From: Pseudomonadota bacterium
GTDB lineage: Bacteria > Pseudomonadota > Gammaproteobacteria > Steroidobacterales > Steroidobacteraceae
DNA length: 64,000 bases
Assembly: GCA_023391815.1 (NCBI GenBank)
Contig: JAEWAF010000026.1
Location: 1 to 64,000 of the forward strand
Direction: 5' to 3'
The notes below the pieces were generated by a model. That model searched no databases, was not told the origin of the DNA, and saw only the letters and a program-made list of their open reading frames with translations. Both the position numbers and the translations under genes were made by a program. Below, in pieces: positions 37,616-46,574 of the stretch; position 1 is the first letter of the stretch, and the number at the start of each line of letters is the position of its first letter.

Positions 37616-37987
37616 ATGTTCGGCCATCGTTCCTCGATTCCTGCTTCCCTCGCCATCGCGCTTCGCGAAGTCTTCGGCGAACCGGTCGATCACATCCGGG
37701 TGATCGAAAACTCGCTGTACGCTCGCATGCATTTCGGCGCACGAGCGACCACACGACGTGGCCGCATCCTGCTCCGCGGGTCAGCCGTCGATTTCTGGAA
37801 CGACCCCGAACTGATCCTGCACGAATATTTCCATGTGCTGCGCCAGTGGCAGCCCCGCCGACTCACGATCTGGAAATATCTGATCGAGTCGGCGCGAACA
37901 GGGTACTGGCACAACTGTTACGAGATCGAAGCTAGAGCCTTTGCAGCGACGCATTGGCGTGCGCTGAAGTCACGATTGCAGAGGTGA
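37616..37987 (+). CDS. Small HExxH putative metalloprotease (DUF4157-like)
   Basis: This 123-residue protein is built around HEYFHVLRQW, an HExxH zinc-binding motif, followed about 30 residues later by EIEARAFA, whose Glu could be the third ligand. The layout resembles the DUF4157 core seen in predicted metallopeptidases. No signal peptide or membrane helix is evident. It starts 14 bp after mnmE, so it is probably co-transcribed. The function is unknown; catalytic activity is inferred from motif spacing only. Confidence 0.65.
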   Translation: MFGHRSSIPASLAIALREVFGEPVDHIRVIENSLYARMHFGARATTRRGRILLRGSAVDFWNDPELILHEYFHVLRQWQPRRLTIWKYLIESARTGYWHNCYEIEARAFAATHWRALKSRLQR

Positions 37988-37997
37988 CCGAAGCCGA

Positions 37998-38903
37998 TCA
38001 GCGCGTGCCGGACGCCTTCGGCTGGAGCGTTTTCAAGAACCCGAACAGCGCATCCAGTTCGGCATCGCTCATTGCGCTCAAGCCCTCGAAAGGCATCACG
38101 CCGATGCTGCTGCCATCGGCCCGCTTGCCCGTTCGCATCATCTGACGGAACTGCTCGACCGATGCGTAGCGTGTCGTCATCGCACTATCAGGAGCGGAAG
38201 TGAGATTCGCCGCGGCCGGCCAGGCCGGCGGAGCACCGGGAATCTTGCCTCCAGCCAAGCCGGGCCCATGACATCCCGTGCAGGTTTTCGAGATGTACTC
38301 GCCCTGCGCGTGCGAATCGCTTGGCACTCGAGTCGGCGCGGCTTTCGTGTGGTCGATCTTTTCCGACGAGTCCTGAGCGATGCCGGCGACATACAGCGCC
38401 TTCAACAACAGCGGAAAGTGCATCTCCGCCTTGCGTTCCGCCGAGGGCGGCATGGAGCGAATGTAGGTAACGAGAGCCGCGACGTCCTCATCAGCCATCT
38501 GAGCGTAATCCTCGCTCGGCATGATGAAAACCGGAGTGCGACCCGGCTTCAAACCATGTCGCAGCAGTGCGATCCAATCGGTGTCGCTGTACGTCGAACC
38601 CGCGCCGCTGCCGCCGCGAGTAATGTTTGGCGAATGAATGTAGAAGCCGGTGTTTGGATCTTCCATCACCACCTTGCCCTCGCCGCGCATGCCGTGACAT
38701 TCAGCGCAGCCACGCGTACGGAACAGATACTCGCCCCGTTCCACGCTGGGATTGAAGGAAGCGAAATTCACCGACGCGATCGATACGTCGACGATCCGAT
38801 TCATCTTCCGCTCACTGAGCAGCACCGCCGCGCCAGCCGCGACACCGACTCCGACGGCCAGGACCGCCAGCGAGCCCCCGACGATTTTAATGAGCTTGTT
38901 CAT
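37998..38903 (-). CDS. Membrane-anchored dihaem cytochrome c
   Basis: This 301-residue protein has an N-terminal membrane helix (VGGSLAVLAVGVGVAAGAAVLL) and two class I cytochrome c domains. Haem-attachment motifs are Cys66-AE-CH and Cys208-TG-CH, with possible axial Met residues in FIMPSEDY and GVMPFEG. It likely passes electrons between a periplasmic dehydrogenase and a terminal oxidase, like cytochrome subunits of alcohol dehydrogenases. No dehydrogenase gene is adjacent, so its partner is not known from this window. Confidence 0.85.
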   Translation of the reverse strand: MNKLIKIVGGSLAVLAVGVGVAAGAAVLLSERKMNRIVDVSIASVNFASFNPSVERGEYLFRTRGCAECHGMRGEGKVVMEDPNTGFYIHSPNITRGGSGAGSTYSDTDWIALLRHGLKPGRTPVFIMPSEDYAQMADEDVAALVTYIRSMPPSAERKAEMHFPLLLKALYVAGIAQDSSEKIDHTKAAPTRVPSDSHAQGEYISKTCTGCHGPGLAGGKIPGAPPAWPAAANLTSAPDSAMTTRYASVEQFRQMMRTGKRADGSSIGVMPFEGLSAMSDAELDALFGFLKTLQPKASGTR

Positions 38904-39126
38904 GGCGGCGTATTCTGCACATCGACCGCTGGATTACAGCGTACCAACGGGCAGCGAGCCCTGGCCCGGAAGAGCCAGGAAAGATGCTCACTTTCGCCAG
39001 GGGCGGCTACACTTCGCAGGCGCTCCCATGGCCAAGCATCACTCCAGGAAATTGCACAGCAAGAGGCGGGAATCTTCCGAGCCGGCCGCACGCAAAACTG
39101 CGACCCAGGCCAAGAGGAGAATCGCC

Positions 39127-40218
39127 ATGTCCGATGCCCCAGTCAAAGACGATGCGCTGAACGACGACGAGATGTGGAGCGCGGTGCAGAGCCGCGACGC
39201 CAGCCGAGACGGTGAGTTTTTTTACGGCGTCATGACCACCGGAGTGTATTGCCGTCCGTCCTGCAATTCACGCCGAGCCTTGCGCAAGAACGTTCGTTTC
39301 TTCACTACGACCGAGGCGGCGGAACGCGCCGGTCTGCGGCCCTGCAAGCGCTGCCGGCCGACCGGGGCCTCGGCCGCGGTCTTGAATCAGGTGATCCACG
39401 AGCTGGCCCGTCAAATCGACGCCGCGCCCGATAGCAAGCTCAGCCTGGAAGAACTCGCCAAGCGGGCCGGCTACAGCCCCTTCCACCTGCAACGCAGCTT
39501 CAAAGCCATCATGGGCAGCAGTCCGAAGGAATACCAAACGGCCGCGCGCGTTCGCATGCTCAAACAGGAGCTGCGCAATGAAGCACCGGTGGCGGACGCG
39601 ATCTATCAGGCGGGCTTCGGCTCGGGCAGCCGCGTCTACGAGAAGGCGGACGGTCAGCTCGGCATGACGCCGAGCGAATATCGCAGCGGCGGTAAAGGAC
39701 TGATCATTTCTTATGCGAGCGGGCAGACGCCGCTGGGATTGATGATGATCGGCGCCACCGATCGAGGCATTTGTTTCCTGCAGTTCGGTGACAGCGATTC
39801 CGCTTTGCTCGATGACTTGCGGCTGCAATTCCCGGCCGCCGGTGTGCAAGCCATGCCCGACAGCTCGCGCAACGAGTTCGAATCGTGGATGGCCGCACTG
39901 AACCGGCATCTGCGAGGTCTCGAGCCGCGACTCGATCTGCCCCTGGATGTGCGAGGCACGGCGTTCCAGCTGATCGTGTGGCGCTACTTGCAGAAGCTGC
40001 CGTACGGCGAAGTCCGATCGTATTCGGAAGTCGCGGCGGCCATCGGTAAGCCCAGCGCCGCGCGAGCGGTAGCGCGGGCATGCGCCACCAACTCGATCGC
40101 GCTGTTGATCCCGTGTCATCGCGTCGTTCGTGGGACCGGCGAGCTGGGCGGTTATCGCTGGGGCATGCAGAGAAAGCGCGTGCTGCTCGACACGGAGCGA
40201 GCGGCCAGCAAGCGTTGA
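39127..40218 (+). CDS. ada: Bifunctional Ada: methylphosphotriester sensor and O6-methylguanine-DNA methyltransferase
   Basis: This 363-residue adaptive-response regulator has three parts. The N-terminal zinc domain has Cys42, Cys46, Cys73 and Cys76 (VYCRPSC, PCKRC); one Cys takes a methyl group from DNA phosphotriesters and switches the protein into an activator. An AraC-type helix-turn-helix follows (LEELAKRAGYSPFHLQRSFK). The C-terminal methyltransferase has Cys330 in IPCHRVVR. The ATG at 39127 has AGGAGA six bases upstream; longer in-frame starts add Lys/Arg-rich residues not found in the family. Confidence 0.93.
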   Translation: MSDAPVKDDALNDDEMWSAVQSRDASRDGEFFYGVMTTGVYCRPSCNSRRALRKNVRFFTTTEAAERAGLRPCKRCRPTGASAAVLNQVIHELARQIDAAPDSKLSLEELAKRAGYSPFHLQRSFKAIMGSSPKEYQTAARVRMLKQELRNEAPVADAIYQAGFGSGSRVYEKADGQLGMTPSEYRSGGKGLIISYASGQTPLGLMMIGATDRGICFLQFGDSDSALLDDLRLQFPAAGVQAMPDSSRNEFESWMAALNRHLRGLEPRLDLPLDVRGTAFQLIVWRYLQKLPYGEVRSYSEVAAAIGKPSAARAVARACATNSIALLIPCHRVVRGTGELGGYRWGMQRKRVLLDTERAASKR

Positions 40219-40311
40219 GCCGCAGTTCACATCTTCGCGCCCCATCCTTGCGCAGCCGCCTCTCGTGCTGATAATGAGCGCGCATGCGACGAGCATGCTG
40301 CGGGAGGCGGT

Positions 40312-41160
40312 ATGTGCCTGGGTTGTTTAGACGAAGATGAGCCACCGGCAACGCGACGGGAATTCCTTGCGACGGCTCTGCAACTGACCGCCGCGTCGGC
40401 ACTTGGCGCGACGACGATGGCCGATGCTGCCGCTCGAGTGTGGGATATCGAGGCTCGCGGGCTCACCGTCGATAACGCCGGAACCCTGTTGCCCGCGTAC
40501 GTGGCTGTTCCCATCGGCGCGAGCAACCAGACGACGGTCGTGATTCTTCACGACAGCCCCGGCATTTCTAGGGAACTGCAAGAGATGGCGCGCGAGGTCG
40601 CTCGCACCGGATACGTCGCGCTGATTATCGATTGCGCCCAGCGCGGTACGGCCAAGATTTCCACGCACCCGGACGCTTTGCTGAGCGAGGCATTCAGCGC
40701 CGACGTCCAGAGCGACGTGCGCGCCGGCATCGTGACTTTGAATGGCAGCTCGCCGAACGCCAATCCCGTCGTGATTCTCGGATTCGGCTCGGCGGGCTAC
40801 ACCGCGTTACGCATGGCGCTGAACGATCCACTCGGCGTGGTGGGCGTGATCGCTTTGTCCACACCGATCGAAGCGACTCAGAAATCCAAGACCGATCCGC
40901 GCCCGGACTTGATCACGCTGCTGGCGCGCTTGAATGTGCCCGTTCAATTTCATGCCGGGACCGCGGATCCGGCGATCTCTCGCGAGCAGCTGAACTGGCT
41001 GGGCCGCTTCGTGGCGGTCGATCCGGACCGGCGCGAGCTCTATTTATATAGTGGCGCCGGTCCGGGCTTTTACCTGCCCTCGTCGACCCACTTCGACAAG
41101 GGATATCAATTGCTGGCGCGGAAGCGCTGGCAAGAGTTCCTCGCCAGGCGCTTCAGCTAG
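40312..41160 (+). CDS. Dienelactone-hydrolase-fold protein, apparently inactive, Tat-exported
   Basis: This 282-residue alpha/beta-hydrolase belongs to the dienelactone hydrolase family. The N-terminus TRREFLATALQLTAASALGA is a twin-arginine signal, so it is probably exported folded. A good ribosome site (GGGAGG) precedes the ATG. Aligning the nucleophile elbow by eye, the family form GYCxGG reads GFGSAG, putting Gly159 at the Cys position. Asp219 is kept (GTADPAI), but the His of the GAGHGF motif reads GAGPGF (Pro251). Two of three catalytic residues therefore seem lost, unless Ser160 and His260 substitute. Confidence 0.7.
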   Translation: MCLGCLDEDEPPATRREFLATALQLTAASALGATTMADAAARVWDIEARGLTVDNAGTLLPAYVAVPIGASNQTTVVILHDSPGISRELQEMAREVARTGYVALIIDCAQRGTAKISTHPDALLSEAFSADVQSDVRAGIVTLNGSSPNANPVVILGFGSAGYTALRMALNDPLGVVGVIALSTPIEATQKSKTDPRPDLITLLARLNVPVQFHAGTADPAISREQLNWLGRFVAVDPDRRELYLYSGAGPGFYLPSSTHFDKGYQLLARKRWQEFLARRFS

Positions 41161-41171
41161 GTCCAGTCTCG

Positions 41172-42461
41172 TTACGGCTGCTTGACCACCACGCCGTGCT
41201 TCATCACGAACACGGGCTGTTCGGTCGCGGCGATGTTGTTCAACACGTTGCCTTTGACGGCGACGATGTCGGCGATCTTGCCCGCTTCCAGCGTGCCCAC
41301 CTGATCGGCGATGCCGAGCAGCTTGGCCGATTCACGCGTGCCGGAAATCAGCGCCGCGTCCGGCTGCATGCCGATGTCCGTCAGCAGCTTGAACTCCTTC
41401 GCGTTCATGCCGTGCGGGGACACGCCCGAGTCGGTGCCGAACGCGATCGGCACGCCGATCTTCATAGCGGAGCGGAACATGCGCTCATGCTCGTGAAGCG
41501 TCGCGCGCGCCTTGGCCGCGATTGCAGGCGGGAACTTGTCGGCAACCTGGTTCACCCACCACACCGCCAACCGCGTCGGCACTAGGTACGTGCCCTTGGC
41601 CTTCATCAGCTTCAGGGTCTCGTCGCTGAGGAAGCTGCCGTGCTCGATTGAGTCCACGCCGGCTTCGACCGCCTGACGGGCAGCGAGATCGCCGTGAGCG
41701 TGAGCGGCTACTTTGCGCTTCCAGGCATGCGCTTCAGTCATGATGGCGTTCAGCTCATCCGGCGTCAGCTGCGGCACATCGACCGGATCCGCTTCGGAAA
41801 GCACGCCACCCGACGAGCAGATCTTGATCACGTCCGCGCCCCACTTCAGCTGATAGCGCACGGCTGCGCGGCACTCATCGGCGCCGTTGCATACACCGTC
41901 CTGGACGCCGAGCGGCGCGATCCGATCGGGTGGGAACGGGCCCTGGTCGCAGTGACCGCCAGTGGAGCCCACCGAGTGGACCGCGGTAAGAATCGTCGGG
42001 CCCGGCGTCAGGCCGGCGTTGACGGCATTACGCAGACCGACATCGACGAACTCGCCCGCCCCCACGTTTCGGACGGTCGTGAAGCCGGCATCGAGGGTGC
42101 GCTTTGCATACACCGCGGCGAAGAACGACTGCTCGGCGGCGAAGCGATACATCTCCGCATGGAAGCCCTTGTAGAAATCGTTGTGGCCTTCGTTGGTGAT
42201 GTGCGTGTGGGCGTCGATGAAGCCCGGCAACAGCGTCGCGTCGCCGAGGTCGATCACTTTGGCATTGGCGGGCACGGCCTGTGAGCCGAGCGCTTTGATC
42301 TTGTCGCCTTCCACGAGCACGGCGCCGCCGTTGGTCAGGTTGCCCGACTTGCTGTCGAACAGATACGCCGCCTTCAGCACGATGGGCTGAGTGGTTTCGG
42401 CGGCTTGCACCGAGCCCACGACAGCTGCCAATCCCAACGCCAACTTCACTGCTAACCGCAT
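41172..42461 (-). CDS. Secreted amidohydrolase (imidazolonepropionase/prolidase-like)
   Basis: This 429-residue metal-dependent hydrolase follows a signal peptide (MRLAVKLALGLAAVVGSVQA). Metal ligands are visible: His85 and His87 in DAHTHITNEGH, the Lys in WGADVIKICSSGG, a His in VAAHAHGD, and Asp in FGTDSGVSPHG. Related exported enzymes cleave dipeptides or N-acyl amino acids; the substrate here is open. GGGAGGA just before ATG 42461 supports this start over the longer frame. It is divergent from the Tad cluster. Confidence 0.87.
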   Translation of the reverse strand: MRLAVKLALGLAAVVGSVQAAETTQPIVLKAAYLFDSKSGNLTNGGAVLVEGDKIKALGSQAVPANAKVIDLGDATLLPGFIDAHTHITNEGHNDFYKGFHAEMYRFAAEQSFFAAVYAKRTLDAGFTTVRNVGAGEFVDVGLRNAVNAGLTPGPTILTAVHSVGSTGGHCDQGPFPPDRIAPLGVQDGVCNGADECRAAVRYQLKWGADVIKICSSGGVLSEADPVDVPQLTPDELNAIMTEAHAWKRKVAAHAHGDLAARQAVEAGVDSIEHGSFLSDETLKLMKAKGTYLVPTRLAVWWVNQVADKFPPAIAAKARATLHEHERMFRSAMKIGVPIAFGTDSGVSPHGMNAKEFKLLTDIGMQPDAALISGTRESAKLLGIADQVGTLEAGKIADIVAVKGNVLNNIAATEQPVFVMKHGVVVKQP

Positions 42462-42612
42462 TGCGTCCTCCCGATTTGGTGGTGCGGCACGATACCCCTT
42501 CACGTTTCAAAGGAAAACAGGGCCTGAATTTCTCGACGAACGCGCAATTATTTGGCGTTTTTGGCCAGTCTCGCGCCAGTACTGTGTCGCCACCGACCCA
42601 ACGGAGACTGCA

Positions 42613-42906
42613 ATGGATAGCAAACACACGACTTCAAAGGCGCACCTGCGCAGGGCACAGCGCGGCCAGGGAATGAGCGAGTACATCATCATCACCGCGC
42701 TCGTGGCGGTGGCGGGGATCGGACTGTTCGCCGCCTTCGGCGACGTACTGCAAAACCAGCTCGCCGGCATGAGCCGAGAGATGGCGGGCCAATCGGCCAC
42801 GCAAGACATCAGCGATGCCCAGGCCTCCGCGACGACGGCCCAGAACCGCGCGGCGCAGGCGGACAGCCTCTCCACCTACAACCAGCAAACCAATGCGGCT
42901 CAGTAA
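42613..42906 (+). CDS. Flp-type IVb prepilin (Tad pilus)
   Basis: This 97-residue pilin opens the Tad cluster. The prepilin site is RG18-QGMSE23Y24: cleavage after Gly18 leaves Glu at +5 and Tyr at +6, the Flp signature, then a hydrophobic helix (IIITALVAVAGIGLFAAFG). The C-terminal tail is Gln/Ala/Ser-rich and soluble. GGAG precedes the ATG. It overlaps the next gene by 14 bp. A prepilin peptidase is needed for processing but is not encoded in this window. Confidence 0.85.
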   Translation: MDSKHTTSKAHLRRAQRGQGMSEYIIITALVAVAGIGLFAAFGDVLQNQLAGMSREMAGQSATQDISDAQASATTAQNRAAQADSLSTYNQQTNAAQ

Positions 42907-44101
42907 GCGCCATCGTGGACAGATCGCGCCGGTCGCGCTGTTCGGCGTGCTCATCAGCAGCGCCGTGTTGGCCGTGATGTTCAACACCGGGCAGAAGGTC
43001 ACCGAGCGATCGCAGGTCGCTAACGCCGCGGATGCCGCGGCGTATAGCGGTGCGGTGTGGACCGCGCGCCACCTCAACTTCATCGCCTATGCGAACCGAG
43101 CCATGATCGCCAATCACGTCGCCGTCGGGCACTTCGTCTCGTATGTGAGCTGGGTGCGCTATATCAACGATTCGATCGAAGCGATCGATCGCGTGACTCA
43201 GTGGATTCCATACGTCGGCCAGTACGTGGACATCGTCGAGCAGATCTCGGCTCAGGTGCGTGATGCGACCGAGCAAGCCGCCGAGATCGCGATTCCAGCC
43301 GTCGATGCCTGGAACGTGAACATTCGGGCCGCGCAGGCGGAGGCCCAGGCGTCGCTCGCCTTCCGCAACGTGCAGAGCCTGATGGATCAGACCGGCCGCA
43401 CGTACGATCCCAACATTCGCATCAACGACGGCGACGGGCTCTCGCGCATGCCGGAGGAACTGCGAGCACTTCTTGACGCGCAGCTGATGACGCAAGCGGC
43501 GGCGGTGCCCACTTTCATCCAGCGTTACACCGCGAACAGCGATAGCAGTTCCATGCAACAGCTGGTGAATGCGAGTCTGCGCGGCAACTCCGATTTGCAG
43601 CGTTGGATCGCAGGAGAACGAGGCTGGCGAGAGAATCTGTTCGCGGCTCAGTTGCGCAAGCGTGGCGCGACTTCGGTCAATCAAACGAACAATGCCGCGG
43701 ATTGGCGGGCTGAAGATCAGCTCCAGTTTCGTACGCGCGCCTTGTTTGGCTGGCACCGTTGGCAGCGGATCGGCAATCGCGTCAGCACTGCCAGCGCTCG
43801 CGAATTCGATTCGGACTATTCCGGCGTGCCGGCGTACTACAACGTTGCTGGATCTGCTCGGGATGCGTCGCTTCGTATCACTGCGATTGCCACCAAATCT
43901 CAGGCGAACGTCGCGACGGCGGACCTGTTTGGCATGACATCGAGCGCTCATCCATTGGCGGTTGCCGCTGTTGCTCGCGTGGAGTTCCGTCGGCCCCGCG
44001 GCTCGGCATTCGCATCGCTGGGCGAGCGCAGGCATGAGTACGCGAATCTGTTCAACCCGTTCTGGGAAGCGAAGCTCGCCCCTGTCACCTGGAGCTTTTG
44101 A
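42893..44101 (+). CDS. TadG-like pilus assembly protein
   Basis: This 402-residue envelope protein has an N-terminal membrane helix (IAPVALFGVLISSAVLAVMFNTG) followed by QVANAADAAAYSGA, the pattern of the TadG N-terminal domain (Flp pilus-assembly TadE/G-like). The remaining periplasmic part is helical and Gln/Ala-rich with no von Willebrand domain, unlike longer TadG proteins. It overlaps the Flp gene and is followed 2 bp later by a TadE-like gene. It probably anchors or crowns the pilus base. Confidence 0.8.
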   Translation: MRLSKRHRGQIAPVALFGVLISSAVLAVMFNTGQKVTERSQVANAADAAAYSGAVWTARHLNFIAYANRAMIANHVAVGHFVSYVSWVRYINDSIEAIDRVTQWIPYVGQYVDIVEQISAQVRDATEQAAEIAIPAVDAWNVNIRAAQAEAQASLAFRNVQSLMDQTGRTYDPNIRINDGDGLSRMPEELRALLDAQLMTQAAAVPTFIQRYTANSDSSSMQQLVNASLRGNSDLQRWIAGERGWRENLFAAQLRKRGATSVNQTNNAADWRAEDQLQFRTRALFGWHRWQRIGNRVSTASAREFDSDYSGVPAYYNVAGSARDASLRITAIATKSQANVATADLFGMTSSAHPLAVAAVARVEFRRPRGSAFASLGERRHEYANLFNPFWEAKLAPVTWSF

Positions 44102-44103
44102 TC

Positions 44104-44892
44104 ATGCGCTCCACCAATCGCGGCAACGCCATGGTCGAGACCGTTGTTGCCTTGGCCGTGCTCACGCCGTTCCTCGGCTGCATCGCGCTGCTCGGAAAGC
44201 AGATGGATGTGAAACACAAAAGCCTCGATGCAGTCCGTTATTCGGTGTGGGAACGCACCGTGTGGAGCGGTAACGCCAAGACGGATGCGGATGTGCGGAT
44301 CGAGGCGCTCGATCGGACCTTCGGCGATCCGAGCGCGGGGATGATGGCGATCGACTCGCTGCGCTCGCAGGGCGCCTCGCAAAATCCTCTCTGGCGACAC
44401 TATCGGCAGCCGCTGATGAACGCGCCGATTTCATTTCAAACCGGGGAGAGCGCAAGTCCCGTCGAAGTGGGTCACGTGCTCATGCCCGGATTGGCGCATG
44501 GAACCGGACCGGTCGGCGCGGTGGCCCGGGCCCTGCGGATGGACGATCTGAATTTGAATCGTCGCGCCTTCGCCAGCGCGACCATCGAAGCAACCATCCG
44601 ACCGCTGCTAGCACACGGTGATGTGACACTGGCTCAGCGCGTTAGCGGCGCCCTGCTGAGTGACACTTGGTCGCCGCGCAGCGAGAGCGAGTTCGGACGC
44701 AGAGTGGATGGCATCACCGCGAACGAACTGATCGAAGATCTCGAGCTTCCGGGCCGAGTCATCGCCCTGCAGGCCCTTAGTAAAGGCGGGCCACTGTATG
44801 GCGAAGGTCAATATGGCTGGGATCCTCAACTGCGACCTCGTTCGAGCTCGCTGCCCGCCGCCTATGTCGTCGAGCGGGGTGACGAGCGATGA
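44104..44892 (+). CDS. TadE-like pseudopilin
   Basis: This 262-residue protein has a prepilin-type N-terminus, RG7-NAMVE12, giving Glu at +5, and a hydrophobic helix (TVVALAVLTPFLGCIALLG). It is longer than the usual TadE; the extra periplasmic part contains no domain I recognise. The ATG at 44104 is preferred over an overlapping TTG at 44098. Its ATGA end overlaps the next start. A role as a minor pseudopilin starting pilus assembly is inferred. Confidence 0.75.
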   Translation: MRSTNRGNAMVETVVALAVLTPFLGCIALLGKQMDVKHKSLDAVRYSVWERTVWSGNAKTDADVRIEALDRTFGDPSAGMMAIDSLRSQGASQNPLWRHYRQPLMNAPISFQTGESASPVEVGHVLMPGLAHGTGPVGAVARALRMDDLNLNRRAFASATIEATIRPLLAHGDVTLAQRVSGALLSDTWSPRSESEFGRRVDGITANELIEDLELPGRVIALQALSKGGPLYGEGQYGWDPQLRPRSSSLPAAYVVERGDER

Positions 44893-45593
44893 ACTCACTC
44901 CGAGTGTGCGCATTGCTGTCGATCATGTTGGTTCTGCCGGCGAACGCGGAGCGTCTGGTTCGCACGACGGCGCATCTGCCCGATCTTGCGGCTCCGCCCC
45001 AGGGCACCGCGCAGTGGATCGCACGCAATATGCGAATGAACGGTTTGCCGATGACACTCCAGGCGTTCGAGTCACGGCTGTCGCCGGATGCCGTCCTCAG
45101 TTACTACGAAAGTCAGCTCAGATCGCTGGGCAGTCACGACGTGCGACGCTCGGTGAATTCGCCCTGGCGCGTGTTGATGTTCAAGTCGCACGATCTTTTC
45201 GTCACTGTCCATGCTCGTCCGGCGAACGCGGGAAGTGAGGGAACGATCCTGGTGAGTCCTGCCCTCGATCCTGGCGTGCTCAGGCTGCACACGGACTTCC
45301 CGCGGCCGCCCGGCGCTCGCATCGTCAATCTACAGCAGTACGACGATGCGGGGATTCGATCGGAGCACATCAGTCTGGCAAGCGAACGCACGCCGTTTGC
45401 TGAAGCTCAGGCGTACTCACAGCTCCTGGTTACGAGCGGCTGGAACATCATCGATACCAGGCCGACCTATCAAAGTCATCGCGGCTTCGTGCTTGAAGCG
45501 CAGCGTCAGGCGGAGCAGGCCCTTGTCGTGATTGTCCCCGACGCGGCTCACCCCTCGACCACCGCGATCGTCATTACCTGGAAGAAGTCATGA
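44889..45593 (+). CDS. Exported protein of unknown function in the Tad cluster
   Basis: This 234-residue protein has a signal peptide (LRVCALLSIMLVLPANA) and no recognised domain. LSPDAVLSYYESQLRSLG and a later LVTSGW segment suggest two repeated alpha/beta units of the kind found in small periplasmic proteins. It overlaps the TadE-like gene (ATGA) and the short pilin gene (ATGA), so all three are translationally coupled and it should act in the pilus system. Confidence 0.6.
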   Translation: MNSLRVCALLSIMLVLPANAERLVRTTAHLPDLAAPPQGTAQWIARNMRMNGLPMTLQAFESRLSPDAVLSYYESQLRSLGSHDVRRSVNSPWRVLMFKSHDLFVTVHARPANAGSEGTILVSPALDPGVLRLHTDFPRPPGARIVNLQQYDDAGIRSEHISLASERTPFAEAQAYSQLLVTSGWNIIDTRPTYQSHRGFVLEAQRQAEQALVVIVPDAAHPSTTAIVITWKKS

Positions 45594-45745
45594 CGCGGCG
45601 GCGACACCAATGCGGCTGGGCGACAGCCGAGTACCTCGCGATTCTCGCTGGCCTGATGGTGGTGTGGCGAGGCGCACAGGCCGCGCTGAGGCTCCTGGCC
45701 GAGCATCACGATGAATTCTCCTGGGCCCTGATGATTCCGTTTTAA
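45590..45745 (+). CDS. Very short Flp-like prepilin
   Basis: This is a 51-residue protein: a short basic leader (MTRRRHQCG), a prepilin-type site G9-WATAE14Y15 with Glu at +5 and Tyr at +6, and one hydrophobic helix (LAILAGLMVVW). That is the complete Flp signature in miniature. Its ATG overlaps the preceding stop as ATGA and cpaB follows 25 bp later, so the frame sits in a tight operon. It may be a minor pilin capping or starting the fibre. Short length is the main reason for caution. Confidence 0.65.
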   Translation: MTRRRHQCGWATAEYLAILAGLMVVWRGAQAALRLLAEHHDEFSWALMIPF

Positions 45746-45770
45746 CGTCCGATCGCTCAAGGAACGAGCA

Positions 45771-46574
45771 ATGAAAGGCATCTGGATCACCGCACTCATG
45801 CTGGGTGGCGCGCTCGCCGCGGGAGGCGGCGCTGCGTACTTCGTCAAAGGCTACATCGATAGCGAAGTGCGAACGGAGCGCGAGCATCTACAAAAGCAGT
45901 ATCGGCTCGTGAACGTCGTGGTCGCAAAGGTTGACCTCGCGCCGGGTTCGGTGCTTTCGGGTCAGACCGTGGCCGTTCGCGAAGTGCCGAATACATTTCT
46001 GCACGCGGAGGCGGTGAGGTCCGAGCATTGGGGAGAGATTGCCGGGCGCGTTCTGTCGCGGCCGGTGCGGAGTGGCGAGACCATTCTCACTTCTCATCTT
46101 GCTCAGAGCGTGGGCGCGGGCTTCTCGGCGCAGTTGCCGGAAGGAATGCGGGCACTCACGTTTCCAGTCGATGAAGAGGCGTCGATCGCGGGCATGCTCG
46201 CCCCGGGCGATCGCATCGATCTGCTCTTCACGACCGCGGCCGCGAACGACAGTGTCACTGTGCCCTTGCTCTTCTCCGTGCGGGTCATCGCGACCGGCAT
46301 CCGAACGCAGGCTAACGAGCATTCGCTGCCGGATCGATTGCAGTCAGGTCCGTTTCGAACGATCACCGTAGCCGTCGATCCCGCCGACGCCGCGAAGATC
46401 ACGCTCGCTCAAGAGGCCGGACGGATCACCGTGGCGCTTCGGCAGCCGAACGATCAATCGATCACCCGCATCGCTCGCATCACGAAAACCAGTCTGCTGA
46501 GAGGCGACACACCGAATGTGACATCGCGGCCGCGGCTGCGAGTCGAAGTCATCCTCGGCGGAGTCGAGTCATGA
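45771..46574 (+). CDS. cpaB: Flp pilus assembly protein CpaB (RcpC)
   Basis: This 267-residue periplasmic protein has an N-terminal helix (WITALMLGGALAAGGGAAYFV), an SAF domain (VNVVVAKVDLAPGSVLSGQTVAVREVP) and the CpaB/RcpC C-terminal domain (MRALTFPVDEEASIAGMLAPGDRIDLLFT). It is thought to support the outer-membrane secretin of the Tad pilus. Its end overlaps cpaC by four bases (ATGA). Confidence 0.9.
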   Translation: MKGIWITALMLGGALAAGGGAAYFVKGYIDSEVRTEREHLQKQYRLVNVVVAKVDLAPGSVLSGQTVAVREVPNTFLHAEAVRSEHWGEIAGRVLSRPVRSGETILTSHLAQSVGAGFSAQLPEGMRALTFPVDEEASIAGMLAPGDRIDLLFTTAAANDSVTVPLLFSVRVIATGIRTQANEHSLPDRLQSGPFRTITVAVDPADAAKITLAQEAGRITVALRQPNDQSITRIARITKTSLLRGDTPNVTSRPRLRVEVILGGVES

